Shown: one piece after another, positions 37,386 to 53,533 of the stretch
How positions within the stretch are numbered: position 1 is the stretch's first letter
Layout of the letters: the number at the start of each line of letters is the position of its first letter
From: Opitutia bacterium
Lineage (GTDB): Bacteria; Verrucomicrobiota; Verrucomicrobiia; Opitutales; UBA953
DNA length: 64,000 nt
Assembly: GCA_947453335.1 (NCBI GenBank)
Contig: CANGFP010000002.1
Coordinates: forward strand, 1-64,000
Reading direction: 5' to 3'
Position numbers and translations under genes: made by a program
The notes under the pieces: generated by a model
The model's input: only the letters and a program-made list of their open reading frames with translations
Told to the model about the DNA's origin: nothing
Database searches by the model: none

Positions 37386-37422
37386 GGGGGGGAAGCGCGG
37401 GGCCGACCTTAGGCGACGGAGG

Positions 37423-39699
37423 TCACTCCGACGAGTCCGAACCCGCGTTGTCTATATAATACTTCTTGTTGGCGGGGTCGTAGGAGTCGGTGTAGACCGA
37501 GGCCATCCGGATCGACATGCGGTTGAGGACGGCGCCGAGGATCGGCACGCCGGTCTCGGCGAGGCGGGCCAGGCAGGAACCGGCGTTGCGCATGTGGACC
37601 AGGTTGAAGCGGACGACGTAGATCACGCCGTCGACCTTGGGCACGAGGTGCAGGGCGTCGGAAACCGCGCCGATGGGCGGGGAATCGATGAAGATGCGGT
37701 CGTACCGCTTCTTCATGTCGTCGAGCATCGCGAGGAACTTGGGGTTGTTGATGACCTGGGTGGGGTTGCGGCAGCTCATCCCGACGGGCAGGACGTCGAG
37801 CCCGGGCGCCACGTCGCGGACGATGGCCTCGTCCAAGGTCATCTCGCCGTTGAACCAGCGGCTCACGCCGCCGTCGCCGGAGAAGCCGAGGGACGGGCCG
37901 ACGTTGGGCAGGCGGAGGTCGGAGTCGATGACGAGCACCCGCTCCGCGTGCTGGGCGAAGCTCAGGGCGAGGTTCGTCACGACGAAGGTCTTCCCTTCGC
38001 CGGGGCGCGTCGAAGTCACCAGGAAGACGCGGCTGTTGGCCGTCGCCGGACTGACCTTCATCGCGGAGTAGATGGCGCGGACGGCCTCCGTGGCGACCTT
38101 GTCCTTGTCCTGGCGGGCCAGGAGCGCGCGATCGGGACCGACGGCTTCCGTGACCTTGGGCACGGTGCCGAGGAGGGGCAAGCCGAGGCCGACCTCGACG
38201 TCCTTGGCGGACTTCACGCGGTCGTCGAAGGACCCCATCAGGACGATGAGGCCGAAGCCGACGAGCAGGCCGAGGCCCATGCCCGTCAGGGCGTTCATGT
38301 AGTAGTTCTTGTTTACCGGGCGGTCCGCGACCGAAGGCATCTCCTGGATCTTGATCGAGGTGCTGGCGCCGGAGGTGGACGAGCGGAGCTTCTGCTCGTC
38401 GTAGTTCTGCTTCTGGCGGGCGAGGAACTCCTCCTGGCCGCGGATCTCCTTGTCGACGCGCTCCAGCTCGTTGTTGGCCGCCTGCAGGCTGTAGATCTCG
38501 GCGTCCTTGCGCTCGAGGTTCGCGACGATGGCGTTGTAGCTGGACGTGGCGTTCTGGACGGAAGCCTGGATGCGGTTCACCGAGTTGGCGACGGCCAGCT
38601 TCAGTTCCTCGTCGGTCTTCTTCAGCTGGGCGCGGGTCTGGATGAGCGTCGGATGCGCATCGGTGTACTTCTCCTCCATCGCGCTCACGAGGACACGGAG
38701 CTCCGTGACCTTGGGTCCAAGGGCGGCGACGCGTTCGTCGGCGCGGACCTGAGCGATCTCGTAGGGGTCCTTGCCCGCCTTCTTGTACTCGAGGATGACC
38801 TTCCAGACGATCTCGAGCTCGTCGATCTGCTTGCGGGCGTCCTCGCGGTTGCGGACCAGGACGCCGCGCTCGGCGTTGAGCGTCGTGGTGTCCTTGGCGA
38901 TCGAAAGGAGCTTCTGGGACTTGATCAGCTCGCTGCGCTTCTCCGCCAGCTTCTTGAGGCGTTCCTCGATGAGGTCGATCTCGCTGCGGAGCTTCTCGAC
39001 GAGGGGATTGGTGATGGTGAGCCGCTCGTCCTCGCTGTTCTTCTGGATGGACTTGCAGAAGATGGCGGCGACCTGGCGGGCGAGCTCGCGGTTAGGGTGG
39101 GTGAACTCGACGGTGACCACGAAGGTCGACTTCAGCGGATTGATGGCGCGCTGGCGGCCGAAGACCTCCTGCTCGGAGAGGGGGCCGCTGAAGATGTTGC
39201 CCTGCTGGTAGGGCTCGATGACCTGCTTCTTCTCGGCGATGGTGAGCTGGCGGGAGACGCTCTCGATGATCGCCGTGCTGCGCATGGACTCGACGGCCGT
39301 GTAGAAGTCGTCGTTCGTCGTGATGTTGAAGTTGTTGTTCGCCGCGGTGTTGTTGGCCGTGACTTCCGGCGCCATGCGGAAGACGCGCAGCTTGCCGACC
39401 GCGCGGTACTCCGGCATGGTCTGGTAGGTCAGGACGAGGGCGAGGGTGACGCCGACCAGGACGGCGAGGATCAGCCACCAGAAGCGCTCGCGGAGCATCG
39501 CCACGTAGGCGTAGAGGGGATTGCCGCCCTCCTTGACCCCATAGCGCCCGTAGCCGCCCTGCCCGTAGCCGGCGCCGTAGCCATAGCCACCGCCGTAGGC
39601 GCCGCCATAGTTGCCGTAGTTACCGTAGTTGCCGTAGCCGCGACCACGCGGGGCGGCGTCGTCCTGATCGTCGTCAGGCTTGTGGGGTTTTTCGGCCAT
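37423..39699 (-). CDS. Wzc-like tyrosine autokinase/polysaccharide co-polymerase
   Basis: This 758-residue inner-membrane protein controls exopolysaccharide chain length and export. The first 50 residues carry an unusual cytoplasmic Gly/Tyr-rich tract with NYG repeats. A Wzz domain with two membrane helices (near residues 73-92 and 460-480) encloses a long periplasmic coiled coil. The C-terminal BY-kinase domain has Walker A TRPGEGKTFV near residue 560, Walker A-prime VLVIDSDLR and Walker B IFIDSPPIG. The tail has Tyr residues (VYTDSYDPANKKYYIDN), the usual autophosphorylation cluster. It is 4 bases after the wza-like gene. No glycosyltransferases are in the window. Confidence 0.94.
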   Translation of the reverse strand: MAEKPHKPDDDQDDAAPRGRGYGNYGNYGNYGGAYGGGYGYGAGYGQGGYGRYGVKEGGNPLYAYVAMLRERFWWLILAVLVGVTLALVLTYQTMPEYRAVGKLRVFRMAPEVTANNTAANNNFNITTNDDFYTAVESMRSTAIIESVSRQLTIAEKKQVIEPYQQGNIFSGPLSEQEVFGRQRAINPLKSTFVVTVEFTHPNRELARQVAAIFCKSIQKNSEDERLTITNPLVEKLRSEIDLIEERLKKLAEKRSELIKSQKLLSIAKDTTTLNAERGVLVRNREDARKQIDELEIVWKVILEYKKAGKDPYEIAQVRADERVAALGPKVTELRVLVSAMEEKYTDAHPTLIQTRAQLKKTDEELKLAVANSVNRIQASVQNATSSYNAIVANLERKDAEIYSLQAANNELERVDKEIRGQEEFLARQKQNYDEQKLRSSTSGASTSIKIQEMPSVADRPVNKNYYMNALTGMGLGLLVGFGLIVLMGSFDDRVKSAKDVEVGLGLPLLGTVPKVTEAVGPDRALLARQDKDKVATEAVRAIYSAMKVSPATANSRVFLVTSTRPGEGKTFVVTNLALSFAQHAERVLVIDSDLRLPNVGPSLGFSGDGGVSRWFNGEMTLDEAIVRDVAPGLDVLPVGMSCRNPTQVINNPKFLAMLDDMKKRYDRIFIDSPPIGAVSDALHLVPKVDGVIYVVRFNLVHMRNAGSCLARLAETGVPILGAVLNRMSIRMASVYTDSYDPANKKYYIDNAGSDSSE

Positions 39700-39703
39700 G
39701 GGT

Positions 39704-40378
39704 TCAGAATTTGCTGTCGTCGACGTAGATGGCGTCCTCGTCCTCGAGGACGAAGTCGGGTTCGTCGCCGGAGTCGATCTTGCGGACGTCCTTGACGATG
39801 GTGACCAGCTTGCCTTCGCGCATGCGCTTGACGGCGACGTCGGAGCGGCGGCCGCGCGCGAGGATGCCGCCGGCCATGGACAAGGCCTTGCCGAGGGTCA
39901 GGTTCTCCTCGGGCGGGATGTTGACGGGGCCGGGCTTGCCGACGTAGCCGGACACGTAGACGCGGCGTTCGGCGTAGTTCACGATGGTGATGACGACCTG
40001 GGGTTTCTTGAAGTAGACGCGGAAACGCTTCGTGATCTCATCCTGGGCCTCGGTGATGGTGAGGCCGGCGATGGGCACGAGCTGCTTGAGGAACGGGATG
40101 TCGATCGTGCCGTCGGGGTTGATGCGGCGTTCGATGAGCGTATCGGCTTCGTTGATGACGCCGACGCGGATGAAGTCGCGGGCCCGCAGGCAGTAGCTGC
40201 TCCTGGTCGTCGGCTCCGCCGGCTTGGCGGGCTCGCCCGGCTTCGCGGGTTCCTCCGCACGGGACTTCCCGACCTGCAAGGTCTCTTCCTTTTCGGCGCC
40301 GTCCAGCCGGACGACGATCAACGCGAGCAACCCCAAGAGGCCGCAGGCAAGCCAGGTGAACGTGGATCCGAAACGCAT
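39704..40378 (-). CDS. Wza-like polysaccharide export protein (short)
   Basis: This 224-residue protein has a poly-export domain (about 85-165: FIRVGVINEADTLIERRINPDGTIDIPFLK, key parts RINPDGTIDIPFL and ITEAQDEITKRF) and one SLBB-like beta-grasp domain (VYVSGYVGKPGPV). It is much shorter than E. coli Wza (379 residues). The start at 40378 (MRFGSTFTWLACGLLG) gives an N-terminal hydrophobic segment with no clear lipobox, so it may be anchored differently. A Pro/Lys/Glu linker follows. It should form the periplasmic or outer-membrane exit ring working with the Wzc-like kinase. Confidence 0.9.
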   Translation of the reverse strand: MRFGSTFTWLACGLLGLLALIVVRLDGAEKEETLQVGKSRAEEPAKPGEPAKPAEPTTRSSYCLRARDFIRVGVINEADTLIERRINPDGTIDIPFLKQLVPIAGLTITEAQDEITKRFRVYFKKPQVVITIVNYAERRVYVSGYVGKPGPVNIPPEENLTLGKALSMAGGILARGRRSDVAVKRMREGKLVTIVKDVRKIDSGDEPDFVLEDEDAIYVDDSKF

Positions 40379-40393
40379 GGGGGGAAGGTGCAG

Positions 40394-40429
40394 CAAAAAG
40401 GGCGGATGGTCAACCAGACCGTCCGCCCT
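40394..40429 (-). terminator. Terminator between the barrel gene and the wza-like gene
   Basis: On the minus strand AGGGCGGACGGTC pairs with GACCATCCGCCCT (40417-40429 with 40399-40411, one mismatch, loop TGGTT) and is followed by five T residues. It should end most transcripts of the barrel gene, so the wza/wzc-like pair depends on read-through or on a separate promoter. Confidence 0.85.
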
Positions 40430-40454
40430 TTCCATCGCCGACAGGTGAAACCGC

Positions 40455-41807
40455 TTAGTAGCGGAACGCCGCCGAAGCGGTGAAGGTGTTGGCCTTGAAG
40501 TTGGCCGAGGGGGCCGCCGGGATCTTGGAGTCGGTGAGGTTGTAGCCGGCCTGCAGGCTCAGGTGCGAGTTGTACTTGTAGTCGGCCCCGAGGGTGTAGA
40601 CCCAGGTGTTGACGCCGGTGGCGCCCGAGAGCACGTCGCTCTTCGTCACGGAGAGGTTGAGCGTCAGGTCCGTCGCCGCGGTGAAGTTCGCACCGTAGGT
40701 ATAGGTCTTCGAAGCGGTCACGCCGCCGGCGGAGGACGCCGCAGTGTCGCGCGAGAAGGTCAGGTTATGGGTGATCAGCTCGGTCAGCGTGTGCGAGAGC
40801 GTGACGGAATAGGAAGGATCGCCTGAGCTGGGCTGGCTGTCGGTCTGGGAAACCGCGTAACCGACCTTGGCGGTGATGTTGAGCTTGCCCGACTCGGTCG
40901 GCTGACCCTTGGCGGTGAGGCCATAGAAGTCCTTCACGAGCTGCTTGGGGAAGGCCGGGCGAGTGGCCAGCGTCGGGGCGGGCCCCTGCGCGATGGTGTG
41001 CGAAGCGGTCGGAACGAGGGAATAGAACGGCGCCGCGGAGTAGTCGGTGACATCGCGCTGATACTTGAAACCGTAGGTGATCTTCTCGCCAGGGGCCTGG
41101 TAATCGATGGAGACCGGAATGGACTTGGTATTCAGCTCCGTCAGCGTGTTCGTGTTGTAGTTGATGGTGTCCCACAGCGAACTGGCCTTCTTAGCGGCGT
41201 ATTCGCTGTCGGTCGTGACGCTGTAGGGGAAGCGCAGCTTCGTCGGGTTGAGGTAGTTGTTGTAGGTGTTGCCGAAGCCGACGTTGAGCTTCGTGCGTTC
41301 CGTCAGCTGATAGCCGACGTCGAGGTTGTGGGCGTAGTTGGCCTGGCGGACAAGGGTGGCGCCGAGGACGGTGCTGTTGACGCCTTGCGCGGCGAGCTCG
41401 TCGTTGCGGGCCGTGACGCGGTAGGAAGAGTCGAGGGTGACGGTCAGGGGGCCGCCGGGGGCGTAACGGAGATTGCCGCTGAGGGCGTCGCGGGAGTCCT
41501 CGAGGGAAGCCAGGCTAGCCTTGTCGAAGTAGACGTAGCCGCGCTTGGCCGAAAGCGTCAGCGAAAGCGGGGAATCCTTGCCGTACTCGAGCGTCAGGCC
41601 AGGGGTCACCGTCCAGGAAGTCGAAGAAGTCTTGGTGGCGGACGAGTAGAGGTTGTCGGTGACTTCCAAGGCCACCGCGGAGTCGAAGAGGATGTCCAAG
41701 TCATCACCGATCTGAATCAGCGGGGAGCTCGGGAGGAGGTTCGCGGCGTGCGTGCTGGCGGAAACGGAGAGAAGCGCAGCGGCGACAAGGAAAGGAACCT
41801 TAAGCAT
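40455..41807 (-). CDS. Outer-membrane beta-barrel protein of the export cluster
   Basis: This 450-residue protein has a signal peptide (MLKVPFLVAAALLSVSASTHA, about 21 residues). After that come alternating amphipathic strands rich in Thr, Ser, Tyr and Asn, ending in the aromatic AAFRY typical of barrel C-termini. Its place directly upstream of wza/wzc-like genes resembles the VpsM/EpsL/BBP2 barrels of synthase- or Wzy-type exopolysaccharide loci. It may be the outer-membrane pore used with the short Wza-like protein. The family assignment is inference. It has its own terminator. Confidence 0.8.
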   Translation of the reverse strand: MLKVPFLVAAALLSVSASTHAANLLPSSPLIQIGDDLDILFDSAVALEVTDNLYSSATKTSSTSWTVTPGLTLEYGKDSPLSLTLSAKRGYVYFDKASLASLEDSRDALSGNLRYAPGGPLTVTLDSSYRVTARNDELAAQGVNSTVLGATLVRQANYAHNLDVGYQLTERTKLNVGFGNTYNNYLNPTKLRFPYSVTTDSEYAAKKASSLWDTINYNTNTLTELNTKSIPVSIDYQAPGEKITYGFKYQRDVTDYSAAPFYSLVPTASHTIAQGPAPTLATRPAFPKQLVKDFYGLTAKGQPTESGKLNITAKVGYAVSQTDSQPSSGDPSYSVTLSHTLTELITHNLTFSRDTAASSAGGVTASKTYTYGANFTAATDLTLNLSVTKSDVLSGATGVNTWVYTLGADYKYNSHLSLQAGYNLTDSKIPAAPSANFKANTFTASAAFRY

Positions 41808-41828
41808 GGGATGGCGGGGATGGCATAG

Positions 41829-41857
41829 CAATAATCCAGCCCGAGGGAGTGCTTCAA
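41829..41857 (-). promoter_or_regulatory. Possible promoter of the barrel gene
   Basis: Minus-strand TTGAAG (41852-41857) is followed after 17 bases by TTATTG (41829-41834), in a slightly A+T-richer patch 25-50 bases before the barrel start codon. The match is partial. Confidence 0.3.
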
Positions 41858-41898
41858 CCTCCAAACCACCCTTCTTCCCCATAGAACAGCTTAGGAGC

Positions 41899-41932
41899 AA
41901 AAAGACCCGCCACCCTTACGGGAGGCGGGTCT
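41899..41932 (-). terminator. Terminator of the rpoBC operon
   Basis: On the minus strand AGACCCGCC pairs with GGCGGGTCT (41924-41932 with 41903-41911), with an inner CCC/GGG pairing around a GTAA loop, followed by TTTTT. It lies about 25 bases past the rpoC stop. It has no T-run on the plus strand. Confidence 0.93.
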
Positions 41933-41957
41933 ATCTAAACCGCTAAACTAGAATAAC

Positions 41958-46298
<4,341 letters not shown>

Positions 46299-46333
46299 GT
46301 CTGTAAGGTGTTAGTCGTGGTTCGCGGGGCGGT

Positions 46334-50128
<3,795 letters not shown>

Positions 50129-50210
50129 GACGTGGAGGGTTCTCGAGAGTGGCTGTTAAAGTGTTTGCCTGAAGGGGACGGTTCAGGCGGCCGCGTGAAA
50201 ACAAGAGGGA

Positions 50211-50241
50211 GAGGGGGCGACCCTGGAGGGTCGCTCCCCTC
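50211..50241 (-). promoter_or_regulatory. Hairpin between rplL and rpoB
   Basis: A 12-13-bp stem with one bulged base (50211-50223 with 50228-50241, loop TCCA on the minus strand) follows rplL by 38 bases. Only a loose T-rich tail (TCCCTCTTGTTTT) follows. E. coli has a partial terminator and an RNase III site in the same place, so attenuation or processing is plausible here. Confidence 0.6.
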
Positions 50242-50278
50242 CCCGCTTGGCAGAACGCGCTAACGCGCGCAGGTAAGG

Positions 50279-50662
<384 letters not shown>

Positions 50663-50766
50663 GGTACTTGGTTCCTTGAACGGTTAGCGTCCTGCGGAGA
50701 GGACAATTGAGAGCACGAGGCCCCTAACCGGTATTCTTTGGATGTGTGTTGGTTTTTGGTTTTGGG

Positions 50767-50814
50767 TTTCCCCCCGCGCCGCCGGATCCACATGGACCCG
50801 GCCTTGCGGGGAAA
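50767..50814 (-). promoter_or_regulatory. Long hairpin between rplJ and rplL
   Basis: Starting six bases past the rplJ stop, TTTCCCCGC (50806-50814) pairs with GCGGGG..GAAA (50767-50776) around an inner 9-bp stem (50794-50802 with 50781-50789, loop ATGT, G-U pair on the minus-strand RNA). It has no clear T-run. It may be an RNA processing or stability element that helps set the high L12:L10 ratio; that role is inference. Confidence 0.5.
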
Positions 50815-50819
50815 GGGTC

Positions 50820-51308
50820 TTAGGCGGCCTTCTCGTCCTTCTGGCGCTTCGCGTCCAGGAGGCGGACGAGCGAGGAGGCCGGGGTGGAGAGCAGCGAGAG
50901 GAGCTGGGCACGGATGCCATCCAGGGACGGCAGCTTGGAGAGGGCTTCGACCTCGGCCTTGGTGAGGATCTTGGCGTCGAGGACGCCGGCCTTCACTTCG
51001 AGCTTGGAGAAGTCCTTGAAGAAGGTCACGAGGACCTTGGCGACGCCCGTCGGGTTCTTGCCGCCGGTCACGAGCGCGGTGTGGCCCGTGAGGTGCTGCG
51101 AGAAGTCCGGCAGGTTCGCCTGCTTGGCGGCGATGCCGAGGATGCTGTTCTTGACGACGTGGTACTCGGCGCCGTGTTCACGGAGCTGGTTACGCACCTT
51201 GGTCGCGTCTTCGACGGTGACACCGGTGAAGTTGGCGATGAGGAGGTAGTTCGAGCTGGCCAGCTGGGCGGCCACTTCGTCGACGAGGAATTGTTTTTCA
51301 GCGCGCAT
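50820..51308 (-). CDS. rplJ: Ribosomal protein uL10
   Basis: This 162-residue protein anchors bL12 dimers to 23S rRNA. It opens with RAEKQFLVDEVAAQLASSNYL, key part EVAAQLASSNYLLIANF, has the GVTVEDATKVRNQLREHG and YHVVKNSILGIAAK blocks, and a C-terminal helix for bL12 binding (SLVRLLDAKRQKDEKAA). In E. coli L10 represses its own operon through the rplJ leader. Here only 30 bases separate rplA and rplJ, so that leader is too short to hold a similar structure. Confidence 0.97.
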   Translation of the reverse strand: MRAEKQFLVDEVAAQLASSNYLLIANFTGVTVEDATKVRNQLREHGAEYHVVKNSILGIAAKQANLPDFSQHLTGHTALVTGGKNPTGVAKVLVTFFKDFSKLEVKAGVLDAKILTKAEVEALSKLPSLDGIRAQLLSLLSTPASSLVRLLDAKRQKDEKAA

Positions 51309-51338
51309 GTTCGTGTGCTTTCGGTGAGGGGTGGGCGG

Positions 51339-52046
51339 TTAGGCGACGACGGCGGCCGAGTAGGGCTTGAGGTCGATGTTCACGCCGGGGCTCATCGACG
51401 CGCTGAGGGTGAGGGACTTGATGAAGCGGCCACCGGCGAAACCGGCGGGCTGGGCCTTGACGAGGGCGGCGAGGGCCACGGCGGCGTTCTCGGAGAGCTG
51501 CTGGGCCGTGAAGGACTTCTTGCCGACGACGATCACGATGTTGCCGGTCTTATCCATCTTGAACTCGACGCGGCCGGCCTTGACTTCCTTGATGGTCTTC
51601 GGGATGTCGTCGGAGACCGTGCCGGACTTCGGGTTGGGCATGAGGCCCTTCGGACCGAGGACGCGGGCGACCTGGCGGACGTCCTTCATCGCGGAGGTGG
51701 TGGAGATGGCGACGTCGAAGTCGAGGAAGCCACCGTTGACCTTGGCGATCAGGTCGGCGAGGCCGGCGTAATCGGCGCCGGCGGCGAGGGCTTCGGCGGC
51801 GTTCTCGGTGAAGGCGAGGACCTTGATCTTCTTGCCGGAACCGTTCGGGAGGGAGACGGTGCCGCGGACCATCTGGTCCGACTGCTTGGGGTCTACGCCG
51901 AGGAAGGCGGAGATCTCCACGGTTTCGTCGAACTTGGCGCCGGGCATCTTCTTGATGATCTCGGCGGCCTGGTTGACGTCATACTTGGCCTTCAGGTCGG
52001 CGACCTGTTGGGCGGCGCGGTAGCGCTTGCTGGGTTTCTTGCTCAT
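51339..52046 (-). CDS. rplA: Ribosomal protein uL1
   Basis: This 235-residue two-domain protein forms the L1 stalk near the E site and in many bacteria represses its own mRNA. Visible blocks are KKPSKRYRAAQQVADLKAKY at the N-terminus, FDETVEISAFLGVDPKQSDQ, the VLGPKGLMPNPKSGTVSDD loop of domain II, and FKMDKTGNIVIVVGKKSF. An AGGAG lies about 17 bases before the ATG, too far for a normal ribosome-binding site. It follows rplK by 59 bases. Confidence 0.98.
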   Translation of the reverse strand: MSKKPSKRYRAAQQVADLKAKYDVNQAAEIIKKMPGAKFDETVEISAFLGVDPKQSDQMVRGTVSLPNGSGKKIKVLAFTENAAEALAAGADYAGLADLIAKVNGGFLDFDVAISTTSAMKDVRQVARVLGPKGLMPNPKSGTVSDDIPKTIKEVKAGRVEFKMDKTGNIVIVVGKKSFTAQQLSENAAVALAALVKAQPAGFAGGRFIKSLTLSASMSPGVNIDLKPYSAAVVA

Positions 52047-52105
52047 AGCGACTTTTGGTCTCCTGCGGGATGCAGTGGTTGGTAGGGTTTAGGGTTGGGT
52101 GAAAA

Positions 52106-52531
52106 TCAGCCGACGACTTCGATGCCCATCGAGCGCGCGGTGCCGGCGATCATGCGGGCGGCGTTCTCGGGGTTGACGGCGTTCAGGTCCTTCTTCTTCA
52201 GCTCGACGATCTCGAGGAGCTGCTTCTTGGTGACCTTGCCGACCTTGTCGCGGTTGGGGACGGCGGCGCCGCTTTCGATCTTCGCGGCCTTCTTGAGGAG
52301 GACGGAAGCGGGCGGGGACTTGAGGATGAAGGTGAAGGACTTGTCCTGGTAGACGGAGATGATGACCGGGAGGATCAGGCCGGCCTGGTCCTTGGTCTTC
52401 GCGTTGAACTCCTTACAGAACGCCATGATGTTGACGCCCTTGGCACCGAGCGCGGGGCCGACAGGAGGAGCAGGGTTAGCGGCGCCCGCGGGGAGCTGGA
52501 GCCTGATTTCGCCGACGACTTTCTTAGCCAT
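52106..52531 (-). CDS. rplK: Ribosomal protein uL11
   Basis: This 141-residue protein binds the GTPase-associated region of 23S rRNA. It has the full signature: [20 protein letters not shown] with the flexible Pro hinge, [33 protein letters not shown] and the C-terminal [12 protein letters not shown]. The leader ACTCATTCTACACAACC has no Shine-Dalgarno sequence. It follows nusG by 38 bases. Confidence 0.99.
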   Translation of the reverse strand: MAKKVVGEIRLQLPAGAANPAPPVGPALGAKGVNIMAFCKEFNAKTKDQAGLILPVIISVYQDKSFTFILKSPPASVLLKKAAKIESGAAVPNRDKVGKVTKKQLLEIVELKKKDLNAVNPENAARMIAGTARSMGIEVVG

Positions 52532-52569
52532 GGTTGTGTAGAATGAGTGGGTTTAGTTGAATGAAGGGA

Positions 52570-53142
52570 TTATTCGCGGTCGTCGCGTTCGACCTGCCAG
52601 AATTCGAGTTCGACGGGCGCCAGACGACCGAAGATGTCGACGGAGACCTGCAGGCGGCCGCGGTCGGCGTCGATGGTGTCGATGTTGCCGGAGAGGTTCG
52701 CGAAGGGGCCGTCGGTGATCTTGACGCGTTCGCCGATGGCGAAGCTGACCTTGGGGACGACCTTGTCCGCGGCGTCGGCCATCTGCTGGATGATGGTGTC
52801 GATCTCCTCCTGACGGAGGGGGACGGGGCTCATGCCGCCGATGAGGCCGATGACGCCGTCGGTCTTCTTGAGGAAGTTCCAGGGACCTTCGAGGAGGCCG
52901 CCTTCGTCGTCGAAGAGACGGGCGCGGACGAAGAGGTACGTCGGGTACAGCTTCATCTCGCTTTCGCGCTTCTTGCCGTTGCGGAAATCCTTGACCGTCT
53001 TGACGGGCATCAGGATCTCGGCGACGAAATCGCCCATCTCCTCTTCCTTGATGGTGCGGTCAAGGGTGCGCTTCACCTTGCCCTCGTTGTTCGAGAGCGT
53101 CTGCAGCGTGTACCAGCGGAAATCGGAAGGAGTGTTCGACAT
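52570..53142 (-). CDS. nusG: Transcription elongation factor NusG
   Basis: NusG links RNA polymerase with Rho or the leading ribosome. The start at 53142 (MSNTPSDFRWYTLQTLSNNE) gives 190 residues. The NGN domain shows RWYTLQTLSNNEGKVKRTL and LYPTYLFVRARL; the KOW domain shows GERVKITDGPFANLSGNIDTID, key part ITDGPFANLSG. The EEMGDFVAEILMPVK segment carries the usual acidic lead. It is 5 bases after secE. Confidence 0.97.
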   Translation of the reverse strand: MSNTPSDFRWYTLQTLSNNEGKVKRTLDRTIKEEEMGDFVAEILMPVKTVKDFRNGKKRESEMKLYPTYLFVRARLFDDEGGLLEGPWNFLKKTDGVIGLIGGMSPVPLRQEEIDTIIQQMADAADKVVPKVSFAIGERVKITDGPFANLSGNIDTIDADRGRLQVSVDIFGRLAPVELEFWQVERDDRE

Positions 53143-53147
53143 GGGGC

Positions 53148-53345
53148 TTAGCGGACCAGTTTGGTCGCGAACTGCACGAAGTTGGAGAGGGAGAAATCGC
53201 AGAGGAAGACGACGGCGCCCAGGAGGGCGACGGCGGCGATCACCACGAAGGTGGAATCCACGAGCTCCTTCGGAGAGGGCCACGTCGCCTTGACGAAGAC
53301 CTCGGTGATGGTCTCGTTCCAGAAAGTGCGGAGGCGTCCGAACAT
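53148..53345 (-). CDS. secE: Preprotein translocase subunit SecE (short)
   Basis: This 65-residue protein holds the SecY halves together. The amphipathic segment EVFVKATWPSPKELVDST precedes one membrane helix (about residues 33-55). It is the single-helix form, unlike the three-helix SecE of E. coli. It lies between tRNA-Trp and nusG, the standard place. Confidence 0.95.
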   Translation of the reverse strand: MFGRLRTFWNETITEVFVKATWPSPKELVDSTFVVIAAVALLGAVVFLCDFSLSNFVQFATKLVR

Positions 53346-53376
53346 GTGCGTGAGTGAAGGAGTTTGAAGTGGAAGG

Positions 53377-53452
53377 TGGCAGGACGGGGGGGAGTCGAAC
53401 CCCCAACCAACGGTTTTGGAGACCGCTACTCTGCCAATTGAGCTACCGTCCT
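53377..53452 (-). tRNA. tRNA-Trp, anticodon CCA
   Basis: On the minus strand AGGACGG pairs with CCGTCCT. The anticodon stem GCGGT/ACCGT encloses CTCCAAA, giving anticodon CCA. The T arm is GGGGGTTCGACTCCCCC. The discriminator is G and CCA is encoded. Its position between tuf and secE is the one seen in many bacteria. Confidence 0.98.
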
Positions 53453-53477
53453 GTGCTGTTTGTTAGAAAGTGACAAA

Positions 53478-53507
53478 TGCCGGGCTCCTTTTCGGGGAGC
53501 CACGGCA
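53478..53507 (-). promoter_or_regulatory. Hairpin between tuf and tRNA-Trp
   Basis: TGCCGTGGCTCC pairs with GGAGCCCGGCA on the minus strand (about 11 bp with one bulge, 7-base loop), followed by TTTGTCAC. It may be a leaky terminator or a processing site that separates the tuf mRNA from the tRNA-Trp-secE-nusG part. Confidence 0.5.
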
Positions 53508-53533
53508 CCGTTGTCAGGCCTTCCGGCGGGTGA

